From Thunnus maccoyii (taxonomy: Eukaryota > Chordata > Actinopteri > Scombriformes > Scombridae): a stretch of DNA of 64,000 nt. The stretch spans positions 3,038,001 to 3,102,000 of the forward strand of contig NC_056550.1 of assembly GCF_910596095.1 (NCBI RefSeq). The letters are read 5' to 3'. The notes below the pieces were generated by a model. The model saw only the letters and a list, made by a program, of their open reading frames with translations. It was not told where the DNA came from and searched no databases. Positions 28,917 to 40,737 of the stretch are shown in pieces (the first letter of the stretch is position 1; each line of letters starts with the position of its first letter). Position numbers and translations under genes: made by a program.

Positions 28917-29836
28917 GCGCGTCTCACCAATATTAAAATGTGTACCGGGGACGCGGGGTGACACGCCTCGCCCGTTAAACAAAGAGTGTGCCAAACTGGC
29001 AGATTAATTTGAAAACTTGAGTCCATGCACACACACACAACACTTAATGCCTTAAAGAGCCCACAGTCTTCACAGCAGCCCTGCTCGGTCTCCCTCAGCC
29101 CCAAACCGCTGGCTTTAACACCGGGAAACACGGGGAACGGTCACCGGTGAGGGGGGTTTTCCTCTTATCATTTAAGGCAGATTTGATCAGGGTTTTACGC
29201 GCGGAGCTCCCGGTGCTGGTGTCGCAACGTTACGGTGACGTGTTGTCTTTGTTTTCGCTGGATTATCACCGTCAAATTGCTTTCAACCAAACGGTATTAC
29301 TCCGTTAATTTGAACTCAGATTCTGAGCGACGCAGTTCGGATACGGTCGTGTTTAAAGCTTTAACGGAGAACGGAGGGTGCGCGTCTCTACGTGCGTGCA
29401 TGCGCGCATGAGAGCGGGGGTGTCCGCGGAAATGACAACGATTTTTCTTTTCTTTTCTTTTTTTTCTTTTTCTTTTTTTTTTTTAGATATCACGAAGAAT
29501 CCCGAAGAGGTCAAAAAAAAACCTGTGGCGTCGGAAGAAGAGAGAGAGGGGAACTGAGGTGTGAATGCTGAAGTAGGAAGGTTTTCTCTATGGAGAGAAA
29601 AAAAAGAAAAAGAAGGAGTGGAACACAGCTGTCGGCTGAGCGGTTTGTTGGACATATAAAGAAGAAGAGTAAGAAAAAAGAAGAAGATATTATGATGATG
29701 AGGACAGGAAAAATGCTTGAAGTCGATGTGACGACGACTCCAGAAAGGAGAGGCGGATCCGCGCGCTACAGAGGAGTGAGTACACAAAAAACACAAATGG
29801 CCTTGTAGAAGAAGAAGCTGCCTCATTTGCATATGG

Positions 29837-29837
<1 letters not shown>

Positions 29838-29899
<62 letters not shown>
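29838..29899. repeat. (GT)31 microsatellite
   Basis: Uninterrupted GT array. Confidence 0.97.
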
Positions 29900-29900
<1 letters not shown>

Positions 29901-30231
29901 CAGGTGCTCTGCCCATGCTGGGAGGAAAGGGAAGACCACGTGTTGCAGGAGCTGCTGCAGAACCCCCTCCTCCCCTTCCTCCTCTTCCTCGTTTCCATGT
30001 TAAGATTTTAGTTTAAGGATCAATTAACATCTTTGATCGATTAGAGGCTGTGCACGTCACGCCATGGATATTTGAACTGTGTGTGCTCTCTTTGCAAGTT
30101 TCCTTTCCTTCACTGTACCCTCACCATCCTGCTGCTTCATTAGTTAATCTAATTAAGCAACTTAAGGCTGTGTGACTTCAGGGAGGACCAACGCTTGTTG
30201 GCAAGAATTTAAGTTTTGAAGAACTTCATCT

Positions 30232-30279
30232 TTGATCTGATCTGATCTGATATGATCTGATATGATCTGATATGATATG
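30232..30279. repeat. (GATCT)/(GATAT) pentamer array
   Basis: Tandem TGATC/TGATA-containing pentamers, about nine units, degenerate. Confidence 0.85.
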
Positions 30280-30343
30280 GTTAAAATCAGTATTGATAGA
30301 TAGTGTTTTTATTAACCTCGTGAGGCCTGGATGCACCGCCACC

Positions 30344-30347
<4 letters not shown>

Positions 30348-30412
<65 letters not shown>
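30348..30412. repeat. (CA)32 microsatellite
   Basis: Uninterrupted CA array, 50 bases upstream of the palindromic ERE-like site. Confidence 0.97.
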
Positions 30413-30414
<2 letters not shown>

Positions 30415-30463
30415 TATATGGCTACCGAGGGTGAAGGCGAGGTCGTGGCCAGTGGAAGGTTAA

Positions 30464-30478
30464 AGGTCACACTGACCA
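30464..30478. promoter_or_regulatory. palindromic ERE-like site
   Basis: AGGTCA-CAC-TGACCA contains the exact estrogen-response core GGTCAnnnTGACC (inverted repeat, spacing 3). Chance expectation for this core is about 0.06 per 64 kb on base composition alone. Confidence 0.45.
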
Positions 30479-32903
30479 ACTTTCTCCCCCTTTAGTCTTA
30501 AATTCATTTTGAAAATCGCACTTCTATAATATTCTATAATAGGTTTAGTGTCTTAAAATGTTCCAGTTATTTCTGTTATTGTAAACATTCCTGAAACAGT
30601 AACAAAGAAATTCGTTGTTAATGCCCCACATGTGGTATAATTGTAGACAAAAGTGGAGAAGAAAATACATGGAGTGTGGGTGAAGCGAGTCTTTTTGCAA
30701 TAGACTTGTGCATTGCTGCGGTTTATTTTCATCCAGATGTGTGGTGTTGATGTATAAGCACATGGTGTATTAAGCTTGTAGAGAGCGGCAGTGGTTTCAG
30801 CTGTTTATTTTCCTCCGCTGATTGTTAATGTGCTGCTTCTCTGATTATAAGCTGGCTGTGGAATCAAATGTTCTGATTCCTCAGGGAACATTTGTTTCTT
30901 TTCATCTATTTATGCTGCCCATTCGATACAAACACTGTGCTGGTGCTGTGCATAAAGTCTGCGTTGACTAACCAGTCTAAATACGCCAGTAGTTCATTTT
31001 AGAGGCTTTAAGATGTGCTGCTGTTTAGCATCAACAGTGGATGTGTGTGTGTTTATCATTTGAAAGCATGTTTGTAATTTCGTTTTTTTTTTCCTCCTCA
31101 GTATAAAGACGGAGACGTAGTTGTGTAACATAGTGCAGTGGAGGAAATTACAAACTGTGTTTGATGGGAGATACAGTTTGTCACTCGTCTGATTTGACTT
31201 GTAAGAGATAAAAGGACCTAGTAGAGGTGTGACCGGCAGAGCGGAGTTGTATTTGATTTTATGAAAGTGCAACAGTATTTCTATTTTTCAGCCCGTTCTT
31301 AAATATCTGCTGTTTTTACCTGACACGCTGCACACTGCTGCTCCGCCGCCTGCTTTGTGAAATTATTTTAGTTTTATACTCAGAGCCGAGCTTCCAATTT
31401 CCACACAATAGATGTCCCAGAAAACACCTTGAGATTAATACTCGCCAAACGGAAGGACAGGCCTCTGCAGCGCTTCATTCTTTTTCTCTGTGCGTTACTT
31501 TGCATGACAATAACCAGGAGAATGGATCCCGATTTATTTTTCAAACTGCACAAAGGGGCAAAATCACATTTCTCTTCTTCGTCGTTGTTCCTTTAGCGTT
31601 TTGTCCTCGGTAATATTTCAGAACATTGACAACTCCGGTCGCCGCAGAGAATGAGGCCGTGCAACCCTTCAATATGTTCATTTTCATTTTATCATTGTCT
31701 TCATAGCAGCTTTTTAATGTCATCTTTAGGCTTAGTTTAAAAAGGACATATGAACACTAAAATCTAGTCTGTTGGGATATTATTTATACGCAGCAGATTT
31801 TTTTTTCTTCTTCTAGTGTGTCCTGTCAGTCTTCACTATTAAATCTCACAATTTATCCCTTCATTTTGGAAAGAGCAGCCTATACAAACAGTGAAATCTT
31901 ACCTTAATGCGCGTTAAAAATTAATCCATTTTAGAGAGAAGTTCTATCGTAACTCGCAGTCTGCAGAGTGACAGGTCTCGCAGTTTTTAAGCAGCTTTGC
32001 CAACAACAAACTGAGTTTGTAGTCCGCTGATGGGACAAACTCGTTAAGAAGGTCATAAATTGTGAGGGGGACTCTAAAGTTATTTATTCACCCCGGCTCT
32101 CTTCCGCTCCCTGAATATTTTATTGCTTTTTATTTCACCCCCTCCCTTCCAAAAACCTTTCAACCTCGGGAAGTTACCGTTTGAGCTTGTTGGTGTTTGA
32201 GGAGTAAACGGAATTGACCCGCAATAAAAGTCACATGTTTAAATCCCCCCCCCCCCCCCCACCCCCCACCCCCACTCCTCACTGTATCCCGCTGTATGTC
32301 ATCTTCTGTCTCTCAGTGTCTTCACTGAAATGTGTCCTGATATTATGTCTAAATGTTACAGCAGAGAAAAAATATTATTATTATTATTATCATTATTATT
32401 ATTTAGTGTGGAGCAGCTCGTGCATGCGTGTGCTTGCATCAGTAAACTATGTGTGTGGTTTGAAAACAGGACAGTCCGGTTTTTCAGGTGGGGGTGCTAC
32501 AGCTATAGTGAAGAGGTCCTTATCTTTCTGAGAGGTTAGGATTTATAATATTTACATAAACCACAACAAAGAGTGTTGTTTGTTTTGCATAGATTACTTT
32601 AAAAAGCACATTTCAATCACATCAGTAATTGTTTTTGAGCGGATGCTGAGAGATTTCTATATTGTTGTTATCACATTACATTCTATCTGAATCTTGTAGA
32701 TCTATCTGGTGTTTTTCTCCTGAATATGTCTGAGTGTGTCTGGATCTTTGGTTAGCACATTGACCTCTACCTGTAGCCGGAAACAATGGGCTCCCACTCA
32801 ACTGAATGGCGGCTGCTGACAAACTTGACAGAGGGAAGGGAAGTGCCGCAGTCAGACTCACCACACCTTGATCGATACCTGAGATGACCCGCAGCAGAGC
32901 GGG

Positions 32904-32915
32904 AGGTCAAGGTGA
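32904..32915 (+). promoter_or_regulatory. DR0 nuclear-receptor element
   Basis: AGGTCAAGGTGA is a direct repeat with no spacer and one mismatch to the DR0 that NR6A1 (GCNF) binds. TCAAGGTGA within it also resembles an NR5A/ERR extended half-site. It lies 1.8 kb upstream of mir-10c. Confidence 0.35.
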
Positions 32916-34008
32916 CAGAAACACGCTCACACCTGCGCCAAATAGAATAGAACAGAATAGAAACTAAACACTACACATTAAAGCAGATTCATGTTGGAGA
33001 TGAGAAGGAGAAGATAAAATAGAAAGTATGAAGAATAGATTGAGAACAGAAAAAGAAAAAGATGCAGATTGGAAGCACGGTGCCTCTCCCTCCAGCCTGA
33101 AGAGCCTCGTGCTCTCTGCTTTTGTTGTCCAGTCTGGTGATGTATGAGCAACTTTTGGAGGAAACGGAGAACAGCAATATTGCCTGCAGCAGGGAGGGAG
33201 TGTCAGTGTCACAAAATCAATGTGGGAGCAGCACAGGAGCAGCACAACACCCGATAGAAATTACATGGAGAATATAGAAGGAAAACATTTCTACATGAAA
33301 ACACAAAGAGCTTCAGAATGCACCACAAGCAGCAGCATTCTCATGTATCAATCATTTTATCTGTGTAACTCTAGACAATTATATATCTTCTAACCCGATC
33401 ACTGTGATATGATATGCACTCAAATACAATGTACAACGTAAACTAGCTCAAGGCTAAATACAATTCAAATGAAAGTGAGAGAGAATGTCTTCTGCTTTTA
33501 GTTAGAATAGAATAAATATGTTCCTGCGCTTTGTTTGAACTCTGATCTATTTTATTTATTTGGAAAGAAAAATAAATAAGCATCATAAGGAGTGCAGGCC
33601 CTGTGTGCGCGGGTCAGATCACTTTTTAATTTAGTTAAAATCAGAGTTCTGGAGACAGGCTGCCGCAATTCATTTACTATACTGAGGGGACATTTATTCA
33701 TTTATTCATTGGTCCATCCATTCTTCAGTCAGATCATTCAGAACAATTTTTGATAGGACAGTGTTTCCCCGTGCCAAGCGATTTGTCTTTTCTTTCATTA
33801 AATTGTGCTCATTCTGTTAGAACGGTCCACGGTTGGCGCTGCCAAGTTTTTTTTTTTTTCTTTTCTTTTTCTTTTGGATAATTATAACTCTAGTTCTATT
33901 TAAATCTTGTGTGCTTTATTTAAAGCTTTATATTTTGATTTTGAATAAAACTTTCGTTTTAAAAGCAGTGGTGAGAAATTAAATTAACCAAGGAAATAAT
34001 CAAATTGA

Positions 34009-34010
<2 letters not shown>

Positions 34011-34036
<26 letters not shown>
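34011..34036. repeat. poly-A tract
   Basis: About 26 A residues 680 bases upstream of mir-10c. No retroposed gene or target duplication was recognised next to it. Confidence 0.9.
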
Positions 34037-34039
<3 letters not shown>

Positions 34040-34704
34040 GATACAAATTGCTATTAAAAAAGGCCGGATGTCCTCTTCAAACAATCCAATAGTAAAATAC
34101 TAGTATTTAACATTATACCGGATATAAATAGTATTATTTTATATCATAAATCATATTTCACAATTTCCGGGGCCTAATATTAGCCGCCTGTGTGCTTTAC
34201 TCTCGTTCGTCATTGTAAAAGCTTAAAAATAGCAACGAGCGATTAAATATTCAGTGCACAGCCAATTGAAATAAAGAAAATAGGCCGAGATTTTTATAGT
34301 AAAGATTTATTTCGCTGTTTGGCATTTAAAGTCGTATGGAAAGATCATTTAAACGGGCCTGTAATGCAGCTTAGAGCCCACCTGTCCCCCCCACCCCCTC
34401 CTCCTCCTCACCCTCATCACTTTCTATTGCATTCAAGTGAAACAAAAAAAAAAACCCGCCAACATATTTGTTTGATTTTACCTTCTTGTTTTGTTTTCGA
34501 CCTAGCTTTTTAATGGACGCGCCTGACTTACAGGACGTGTTACAGCATTATAACTTCATTTCCCAGATCCCCACCAGCAGCGTGCGGGTCAGGGGTCAGA
34601 AACAGTACAGATGGATGAAAATATTCCAGTGTGGCTGACAGGGAGTTTATGAAAGCAATAAAAGTCTATCGACGGTGTAACCCTCTGCCTCCTGAGAGCC
34701 GCTG

Positions 34705-34790
34705 TCTTCTATATCTACCCTGTAGATCCGGATTTGTGTGAAAATCATTAGAACAATCACAAATTCGCTTCTAGGGGAGTATATAGTAGA
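34705..34790 (+). ncRNA. mir10c: microRNA miR-10c precursor hairpin
   Basis: The 5' arm carries TACCCTGTAGATCCGGAT then TTGTG at 34716-34738, which is the miR-10 family sequence with the 10c-type base after CCG. The 3' arm CACAAATTCGCTTCTAGG at 34758-34775, continuing through GGGAGTA, is the miR-10 star strand. The arms pair through CTATAT (34709) and ATATAG (34781), with a loop around 34739-34757. In vertebrates miR-10 sits between Hox5 and Hox4 on the Hox strand and is co-expressed with Hox4. It represses Hox1/Hox3 transcripts (hoxb1a and hoxb3a in zebrafish). Here it is 2.3 kb upstream of the hoxb4a ATG, so it may share a primary transcript with a distal hoxb4a/hoxb3a promoter. Confidence 0.96.
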
Positions 34791-35240
34791 TTTATACACG
34801 ACGGCAGCGATGGATCCAACACAGACAGCAGAGGCCTGTAGCTGTGATCATTGTCTTATAACGCCTTTATTCATCACTCAGTCGCTGCTTTACATTTGAT
34901 TTTGTTTATAGAGAGTCTAAAAGTGGAGTTGTGCAGGTGAAGAAAATGCTTTCGGTAAAAGTGGACATATGCCGGTGTATTTATTTCAGGACTGTATGAT
35001 AGTCGGCGTTGATTTTGAAGCGTTTGTATGAATCCAGCATATTGTTGTGTATATTCTCCTCCAAAGTGATGGAAACTCGATTCAACTTTTGTACATTTTA
35101 TTTCTTTTTTCGATCATCCGCCCGCCTCGCCAGTTTTAAAGGCCAACTCCAGGTGGAATTGGACTCTTTTTATTTATTATTTGTCTTGTTGAAAAATGAT
35201 GCGGTTGGCTTTACTGTTCATCTAGGCGTATTGGGGGGTT

Positions 35241-35275
<35 letters not shown>

Positions 35276-35718
35276 GAGGGTGTAAGGTTTCGATTGAGAG
35301 ACAGTCAATTTTCTTGAAACAAAGGACTTGGATATCTCCATCATTTTCCTAGTGTGTCTGTGTGTGCGCTCACTTTTAGTTAGAAAGTGCTCAACACAAT
35401 CGCTTTGATTGAGAAAAATTCTAATAAATTCTATTCTATTATTTTCTGTTTCTATTCGTTTCTATTCTATTGGTTCGCTGCAGTTTGTGTATATTGTGAT
35501 GCATTCGGCGTCTTTATGATGTTGAATGCAGCGAGCAGGTTTACTGGCATTAAAGTCAGATTCATGTAAAACCTGTTTGCTGAGATCATGGAAAGAATCT
35601 TATTAATATTTTCTATAATGCTGTCTAGTTTCTCTGTGTCTTTACGCAAAACATTTTTGTTTGTTTGTTTGTTTTTGTGTTTTGTTTTGGTTTTTTTTGG
35701 GAGGTGGGGGGTGGGGGT

Positions 35719-35739
35719 GGGGGGGGGGGGGGGGGGGGG
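35719..35739. repeat. G21 homopolymer
   Basis: Run of G with a single C at its end, inside a G/T-rich stretch from 35700. Confidence 0.9.
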
Positions 35740-36883
35740 CGGTGGGATGTATCTGTTAAAGGCTTTATCAATATGAAAGTGACAATAAGAGACTGTGTGT
35801 TATGTGGTATATTTGGCTATGTAAGTCTGTGGCAGCCAGTGTGAGTGGGTCACGGCTGGGAAAATGAATTCCCGTCAGGAGGAAAAACAAAGAGTGGTGT
35901 ATCTCAGTTCAGTAATGCCACAGCTCAAGGGCAAAAGCAGCCGCGCAATCTGGATGGGGCATATGCCTTGGAGTGGGAGTATGGACTCACTATGCCAGTG
36001 ATGTTAATATCGGGAAGTGGGGGGAAATAAATCCTGTTCATTCATGCAAAGCAAAAAGCGACTCTGGCTGAGGCTGAATTATCATGCAAGGGGAGTTAAA
36101 TGTGGAATGGGCGCCTGTTGGGAGCAACACGGGTTTTTAAAAAAGAGGGAAACGGTGCTGGATGCTCGTTCCTAATGCAAAGGTCTGCTAGTGATTTAGG
36201 AGGCCGTGTAACCTGAATTAGTTGATGAATTTTCTATCGATCCTAAACAAGCCAGATTTATCTCTGACAAGGTGCTGCTGCTGGGTGGCGGCGCAGCAGC
36301 CTGGCCAGGCCAATCTCCTACTCCCCGTTATTAGTGATTTAAAAGAATCGAGAGAAAGAAAAAAAAAGGTTTGGCAAGAACGTCCCTACATACACACCCC
36401 CAAATATATACAGAGAGGGTGGTGTAGGCGCCACTTTAAATCCCCCCAAGCGCTTTCTTTCTGCTGCTTTTTTCTGCTTCCTTCGTTTTCTATTTGAAGT
36501 TCCAGCCAGACGCGTAAGAGGGGGAAAGGGTTCGTTTGCAATAAGGGAGTACTTGTCATCTCTACTGTACTCTGTTGCTCTTGTGTGTCCTTGCACGCGC
36601 GTTCCTCTGCGCGGCTGCAGCTGCAGCGGAATGTATTTTCAGCATGTGGGACGCGCTTTGTTATTGTTGTGATTCTCTGCCTGCTTAGGGCGGCATGCGT
36701 GCCGACATGTGGCGGAGAGATATATAGAGAGAACGGTGCATGAGGAGAGAGACGGGGAGGGAGCGGGGAAAGTATGGCAACACTGTGAATACCCACAAAC
36801 TGAGGCCATATGATGATGCGCGTGCGGGGGCCGTGTATATGCTTAATCCCATTTCCTTATCCGGGGTTCGTCCTGGAGCCGCG

Positions 36884-36907
36884 CCATTGGCTGGCTGCCG
36901 TCACGTG
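36884..36907. promoter_or_regulatory. hoxb4a proximal promoter: CCAAT/YY1 and E-box
   Basis: GCGCCATTGGC (inverted CCAAT, NF-Y type, overlapping a CCAT YY1 core) at 36881-36891 is followed 9 bases later by GTCACGTG at 36900-36907. Mammalian Hoxb4 is known to use an NF-Y/YY1 element and a USF-bound CACGTG box in its proximal promoter. The same pair is seen here 140-160 bases upstream of the ATG. Confidence 0.65.
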
Positions 36908-37045
36908 TCTTCTTAACTTTGTTCACTTGACAGAAAAGTAGGAGGGTTCAACGGAACAGGAATAACCGAAGAGTAAAGGGATGAGATATAAATTTTAGTT
37001 ATATATTTTCCGAGTAGGTGCAATTCCACAAAAAGACTGAAATTA

Positions 37046-38996
37046 ATGGCCATGAGCTCCTATTTGATCAACTCCAACTATGTGGACCCGAAGTTCCCAC
37101 CGTGCGAGGAATACTCACAGAGCGACTATCTACCCAGCCACTCTCCGGACTATTACAGCTCCCAGAGGCAGGAGCCTGCTGCCTTTCATCCGGACTCTGT
37201 CTACCACCACCATCAACAACACCCACACCACCAGAACCACCAGCAGCAGCGAGCCGAGCCGCCGTACACGCCGTGCCAGCGTGCAGGGCAGCCTGCCTCG
37301 GTGGTGATGTCGCCTCGGGGTCACGTCCTCCCCACGGCCGGACTGCAGACCACCCCCGTCCCGGAGCAGAGCCACCGCTGCGACTCGGTGACACCTAGCC
37401 CGCCTCCACCTCCGTCTTGCGGCCAAACGCCCCACAACCAAAGCACTTCTTCCCCCGCGAGCACTCGTAAGGACCCAGTAGTCTACCCGTGGATGAAGAA
37501 AGTCCATGTAAACATCGGTAAGTGCTGCATGCAAACTTCTTTCTCTCTCTCCCCCTCTCTCTCTCTCGCTGCGCCTTTGTGCCTGCAGTTGAAACCCATG
37601 CCGTCAGCTAGGTGTCCACCGTCAAAATCTACGGCTTCCCCTCCCTGTTTTCTGTTAGAAGTAGACGATAGCCCTTGGGTCAAGATTTACGATCGTCTGT
37701 TTGCAGGGCCAATATAATTACACCCTCCATAAATTTTTATTACACCTCTCCGCTGAGGTGCCTTTTGAAGTCCGATCTTAGGGTCCTCTGCTCTAATTCC
37801 TCGCCTTATGACAACTCAGACCGAGCCCATAAGTTAGCTTTTATGCTTTGGTAATTTGATTTTAAGTGGTCGGGTTGTATAAACGGTGTACTTTACTCTG
37901 TCGAGCCTTCCCTCCCCACTCGTTGTTCCAGGGGAGGGAAAGTTTTATGGCAGCTGAAATATTCATGTTTATGGAGCCGGCCGTAAAACACTAATGTAAA
38001 AGCGAATAGCTCCAGTCTATTATGGCTTCTCTGTAATGTTATAATAGACTTGCTGCCTATTGCGTGAGGGATAATCGGAGCTCATGCTCGCGCAGCGACA
38101 AAATGCCACTTTTGCAAAGTCACCGTAATGCATTCACTCCACTGGATGTTTACTCGGTAAGAAAAGTCTTTCTTGCATGTTCTTTGCATTGTTATTTTAT
38201 CTGTCCTGTCTTAGGAGACACTGGACTTCAAGGCAGCATGTTTGGTTTCTGCTGTCCGCTTGTAGTTTGGGGATTTGTTGAATCATTACCCAGTCGGCCA
38301 TTCAGTTCCGCCGTGTAGCTGCTGCACCCCCACCACCTTTATTCTACAACCAATTTATACAGAGCAGACAATGCTACCATCCTTTCTCTCACTTCATAGC
38401 GTCTGTGCATACGACCCTTGAAAGAACAGTAACTGATCTGATATGCTTGGCTCGTCGCTGCTCGTGCTGTGTTCATGTAGGCTATTTATATTTCCTGGCC
38501 GTGGGTGCGCAAACGTGTCAGAACAGCAGTTTTCCACCTTAGATGCTGCCGTGGCCCCGATTTGCTCTCATATCACAACATTTGGACACCAGCGTCAGTC
38601 TGACTGTACCGCGAGGATTCACACCGCCGCAGGGCCTAAAATGACACCTGACAACATGTATTCACTGAAAACGCAAAGCATGCTGTAAAATAAACAATCT
38701 CAGCTTTCACAACTGCATTTGAATGCACGGAGAAATATATTGTGGGATAAATGATGTTTGCAGTCAATAAATTGTCCGCCTGTGTTGCAGCCATTTTCTT
38801 TTTTATCTCTGTGGGTCCAACCGGCGGCTTTATTTCTCCTCGTTGGCATGCTCATAACACACTCTCACATTCTTTCTCTCCCTCCCTTCATATGCTGTTT
38901 TCACTTACCATAGACTACAGTCTTGCGTCATCACTTTATGTATTTTTACCGCAAGCCAGCACTGTTAGTAGTAGTAGTAGTAGTAGTAGTAGTAGC

Positions 38997-39036
<40 letters not shown>

Positions 39037-39109
39037 CAGGTAGCTGTTTTTCTACTGCTGTAAACCAGAAAGCAGTGTCTTGATACTCTGTTTTATAGAA
39101 CAGCCAATA

Positions 39110-39167
<58 letters not shown>

Positions 39168-39562
39168 GTTGTTGTTGTTGTTATATTTTGGGGATCATGG
39201 TATTGTGGTTGTTGTGTTTTCTTTTCTTTTTTTCTTGAGTAGTTAATGTTGTGATGATCATCTATTCCCATTGTTCTCCCACAGTCTCTTCAAACTACAC
39301 AGGGGGTGAGCCCAAGCGCTCGCGGACGGCCTACACGCGCCAGCAGGTACTGGAGCTCGAGAAGGAGTTCCATTACAACCGGTACCTGACGCGCAGGCGC
39401 AGGGTGGAGATAGCGCACACGCTTTGCCTGTCAGAGCGGCAGATCAAGATCTGGTTCCAGAACCGGAGGATGAAATGGAAGAAGGACCACAAGCTGCCCA
39501 ACACCAAGGTCCGCTCCGGGACAAACACCAACACAAACTCCCAGGCTCTAACCGGCTCTTAG
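37046..39562 (+). CDS. hoxb4a: Homeobox protein Hox-B4a, two exons
   Basis: Nuclear paralogue-4 Hox transcription factor with PBX partners, specifying posterior hindbrain (r6/7 boundary), anterior spinal cord and somites. Exon 1 is 37046-37517 and exon 2 is 39285-39562 (phase 1; donor CATCG|GTAAGT, acceptor CTCCCACAG|TCTC), giving 249 residues, close to the usual Hoxb4 length. It starts [20 protein letters not shown], a clear group-4 signature; the first of two nearby in-frame ATGs (37046, 37052) is chosen because MAMSS is conserved. A His/Gln-rich stretch spans about 54-69. A proline-rich region comes next, then hexapeptide VYPWMKK at 146-152 followed by VHVNI. The homeodomain is about 167-226 ([20 protein letters not shown], recognition helix [17 protein letters not shown]). 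The C-terminus is [10 protein letters not shown] then [13 protein letters not shown]. All key homeodomain residues are present. Only the a copy is retained in zebrafish, supporting HoxBa. Confidence 0.98.
38965..39035. repeat. (AGT)n microsatellite in hoxb4a intron
   Basis: About 23 AGT units with one AGC variant, 250 bases upstream of exon 2. Confidence 0.95.
39108..39181. repeat. (ATT)n/(GTT)n microsatellite in hoxb4a intron
   Basis: ATT units passing into GTT units, ending about 100 bases before the exon 2 acceptor. Confidence 0.95.
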
Positions 39563-40263
39563 AACCGCTCTACCGGACCCCTACAGCCCGGTTCTTTGGC
39601 TCTCTGTCTGATGTTTCCCCTTTCCTCTCTAATTCCCAAACTGAACGCCGAAGCGACAGCCACGCTTGTAACCACCGAAACCTGCACTTTGGACCGGAAT
39701 AACGCCTTTGCTCTGGAGGGAGAGAGGGATGTCATTGCCGCCTGTTCGGCCCTGATCTGTGCTGATGTTACACACTAATATGACGTTATGACGCGGGAGG
39801 GGGGTGGAGGGGAGATTTCCCATTCATAAAACATGAAATGAACAAAAGTAGGCGAAGAACGAGACTGAAAGAACTGAGGAAATGATGCGGCCGCTTCTTT
39901 GCTTTACCCCCCCATTCTCTCCCTGCCTCTCTCTGCTTTTTATATTTCTGTCTCCTGTCTTTTTCTTTTTATACTCCTCTCTCTCTTCCTCTCTTTCTTT
40001 CTCTGACAGAGCACGGCAGGCAGGAGATATGCCTGCGTGTGTGTGGTTTCTTTACTCCTTTTTTTCTAGACTTTTTTTTTTTTTTTTTGGTGAAGATGGA
40101 TCCTCGTTTTCATCTTTAATCATGCCAAACTCGGGGCCCATTTGTCATGTTTACTCTGCGGGTACAAAGCAAAGGGGTGAACCGCGGCTCTGCCCATTAC
40201 CCCTCGCCCCTACCCCACTGAACCCCTCCCCACACCACTGCTCCTCTCACCCCCAGCACCCCC

Positions 40264-40264
<1 letters not shown>

Positions 40265-40311
<47 letters not shown>

Positions 40312-40365
40312 ACGCGCGTGTAATAAATGGAACTATCGTGTCGTCAAGAATAGTATTCTTATACC

Positions 40366-40396
<31 letters not shown>
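40265..40396. repeat. two (CA)n arrays in hoxb4a 3'UTR
   Basis: CA dinucleotides at 40265-40302 (with CG variants to 40319) and 40373-40396. Confidence 0.9.
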
Positions 40397-40731
40397 GCAT
40401 ACAAAAACCACGCATGCTCATATCCCCCCGTCCTTCCTTACATCACTCTAACATGAAATATAACCTCCGTATCATCCAAAATGACATCAGGCAGTTTTCT
40501 GTCTTGTTGTTATAATTTTAACTGTCGATATTTCTGTTTTGTTTAAAGACAAAATATAGCTTTTTAAATTTTAATTATAGTTATTTTTGAATTCAGTGTT
40601 GATTGTAAAATGATAGCCTACTTTATGCTGTTATTGCTGAGAATGACAAGGAGCGTTTATGTGGTCCGTTGATTGTTCATTTTGTGATGTTGTATACAGG
40701 GAAACACAGACTGACAGGGTGACTAAAGTCA

Positions 40732-40737
40732 AATAAA
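40732..40737 (+). terminator. hoxb4a proximal polyadenylation signal candidate
   Basis: AATAAA within AAAGTCAAATAAAGTTC, 1.17 kb after the stop codon. Confidence 0.45.

Larger units (their letters stand above)
25801..34704. other. hoxb5a-mir-10c spacer, distal part
   Basis: No protein-coding gene recognised. Contains several nuclear-receptor-type sites (25826-25855, 28900-28916, 30464-30478, 32904-32915), listed separately. Candidate conserved non-repetitive stretches are 28885-29020, 31880-32130 and 34180-34370. The rest is A/T-rich or microsatellite DNA. Confidence 0.65.
34791..37045. other. mir-10c to hoxb4a interval and hoxb4a promoter
   Basis: Non-coding. Contains a TG array (35243-35272), a G tract (35719-35739) and A/T-rich DNA. 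From about 36500 it becomes CpG-richer with the hoxb4a proximal promoter. A TATAAA word at 36987 lies about 60 bases before the ATG and may or may not be the functional TATA box. Confidence 0.7.
37518..39284 (+). other. hoxb4a intron with candidate enhancer
   Basis: The intron is 1767 bases. 37711-38045 is non-repetitive and rich in TTTTATTAC, TTTTATG, GGTAATTTGAT and CATAAG words (Cdx/Hox-like), and is the expected place for the intronic neural/mesodermal enhancer known in vertebrate Hoxb4, including pufferfish. The second half contains (AGT)n and (ATT)n arrays. Confidence 0.6.

Noticed and set aside
37518..37717. Intron-retained longer hoxb4a frame
   Set aside because: The frame simply reads through a consensus GTAAGT donor; exon 2 joins in phase and restores the homeodomain.
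40178..40195. GGGTGAACCGCGGCTCT as a possible DR5
   Set aside because: First half-site fits but the second (GGCTCT) does not resemble RGKTCA.
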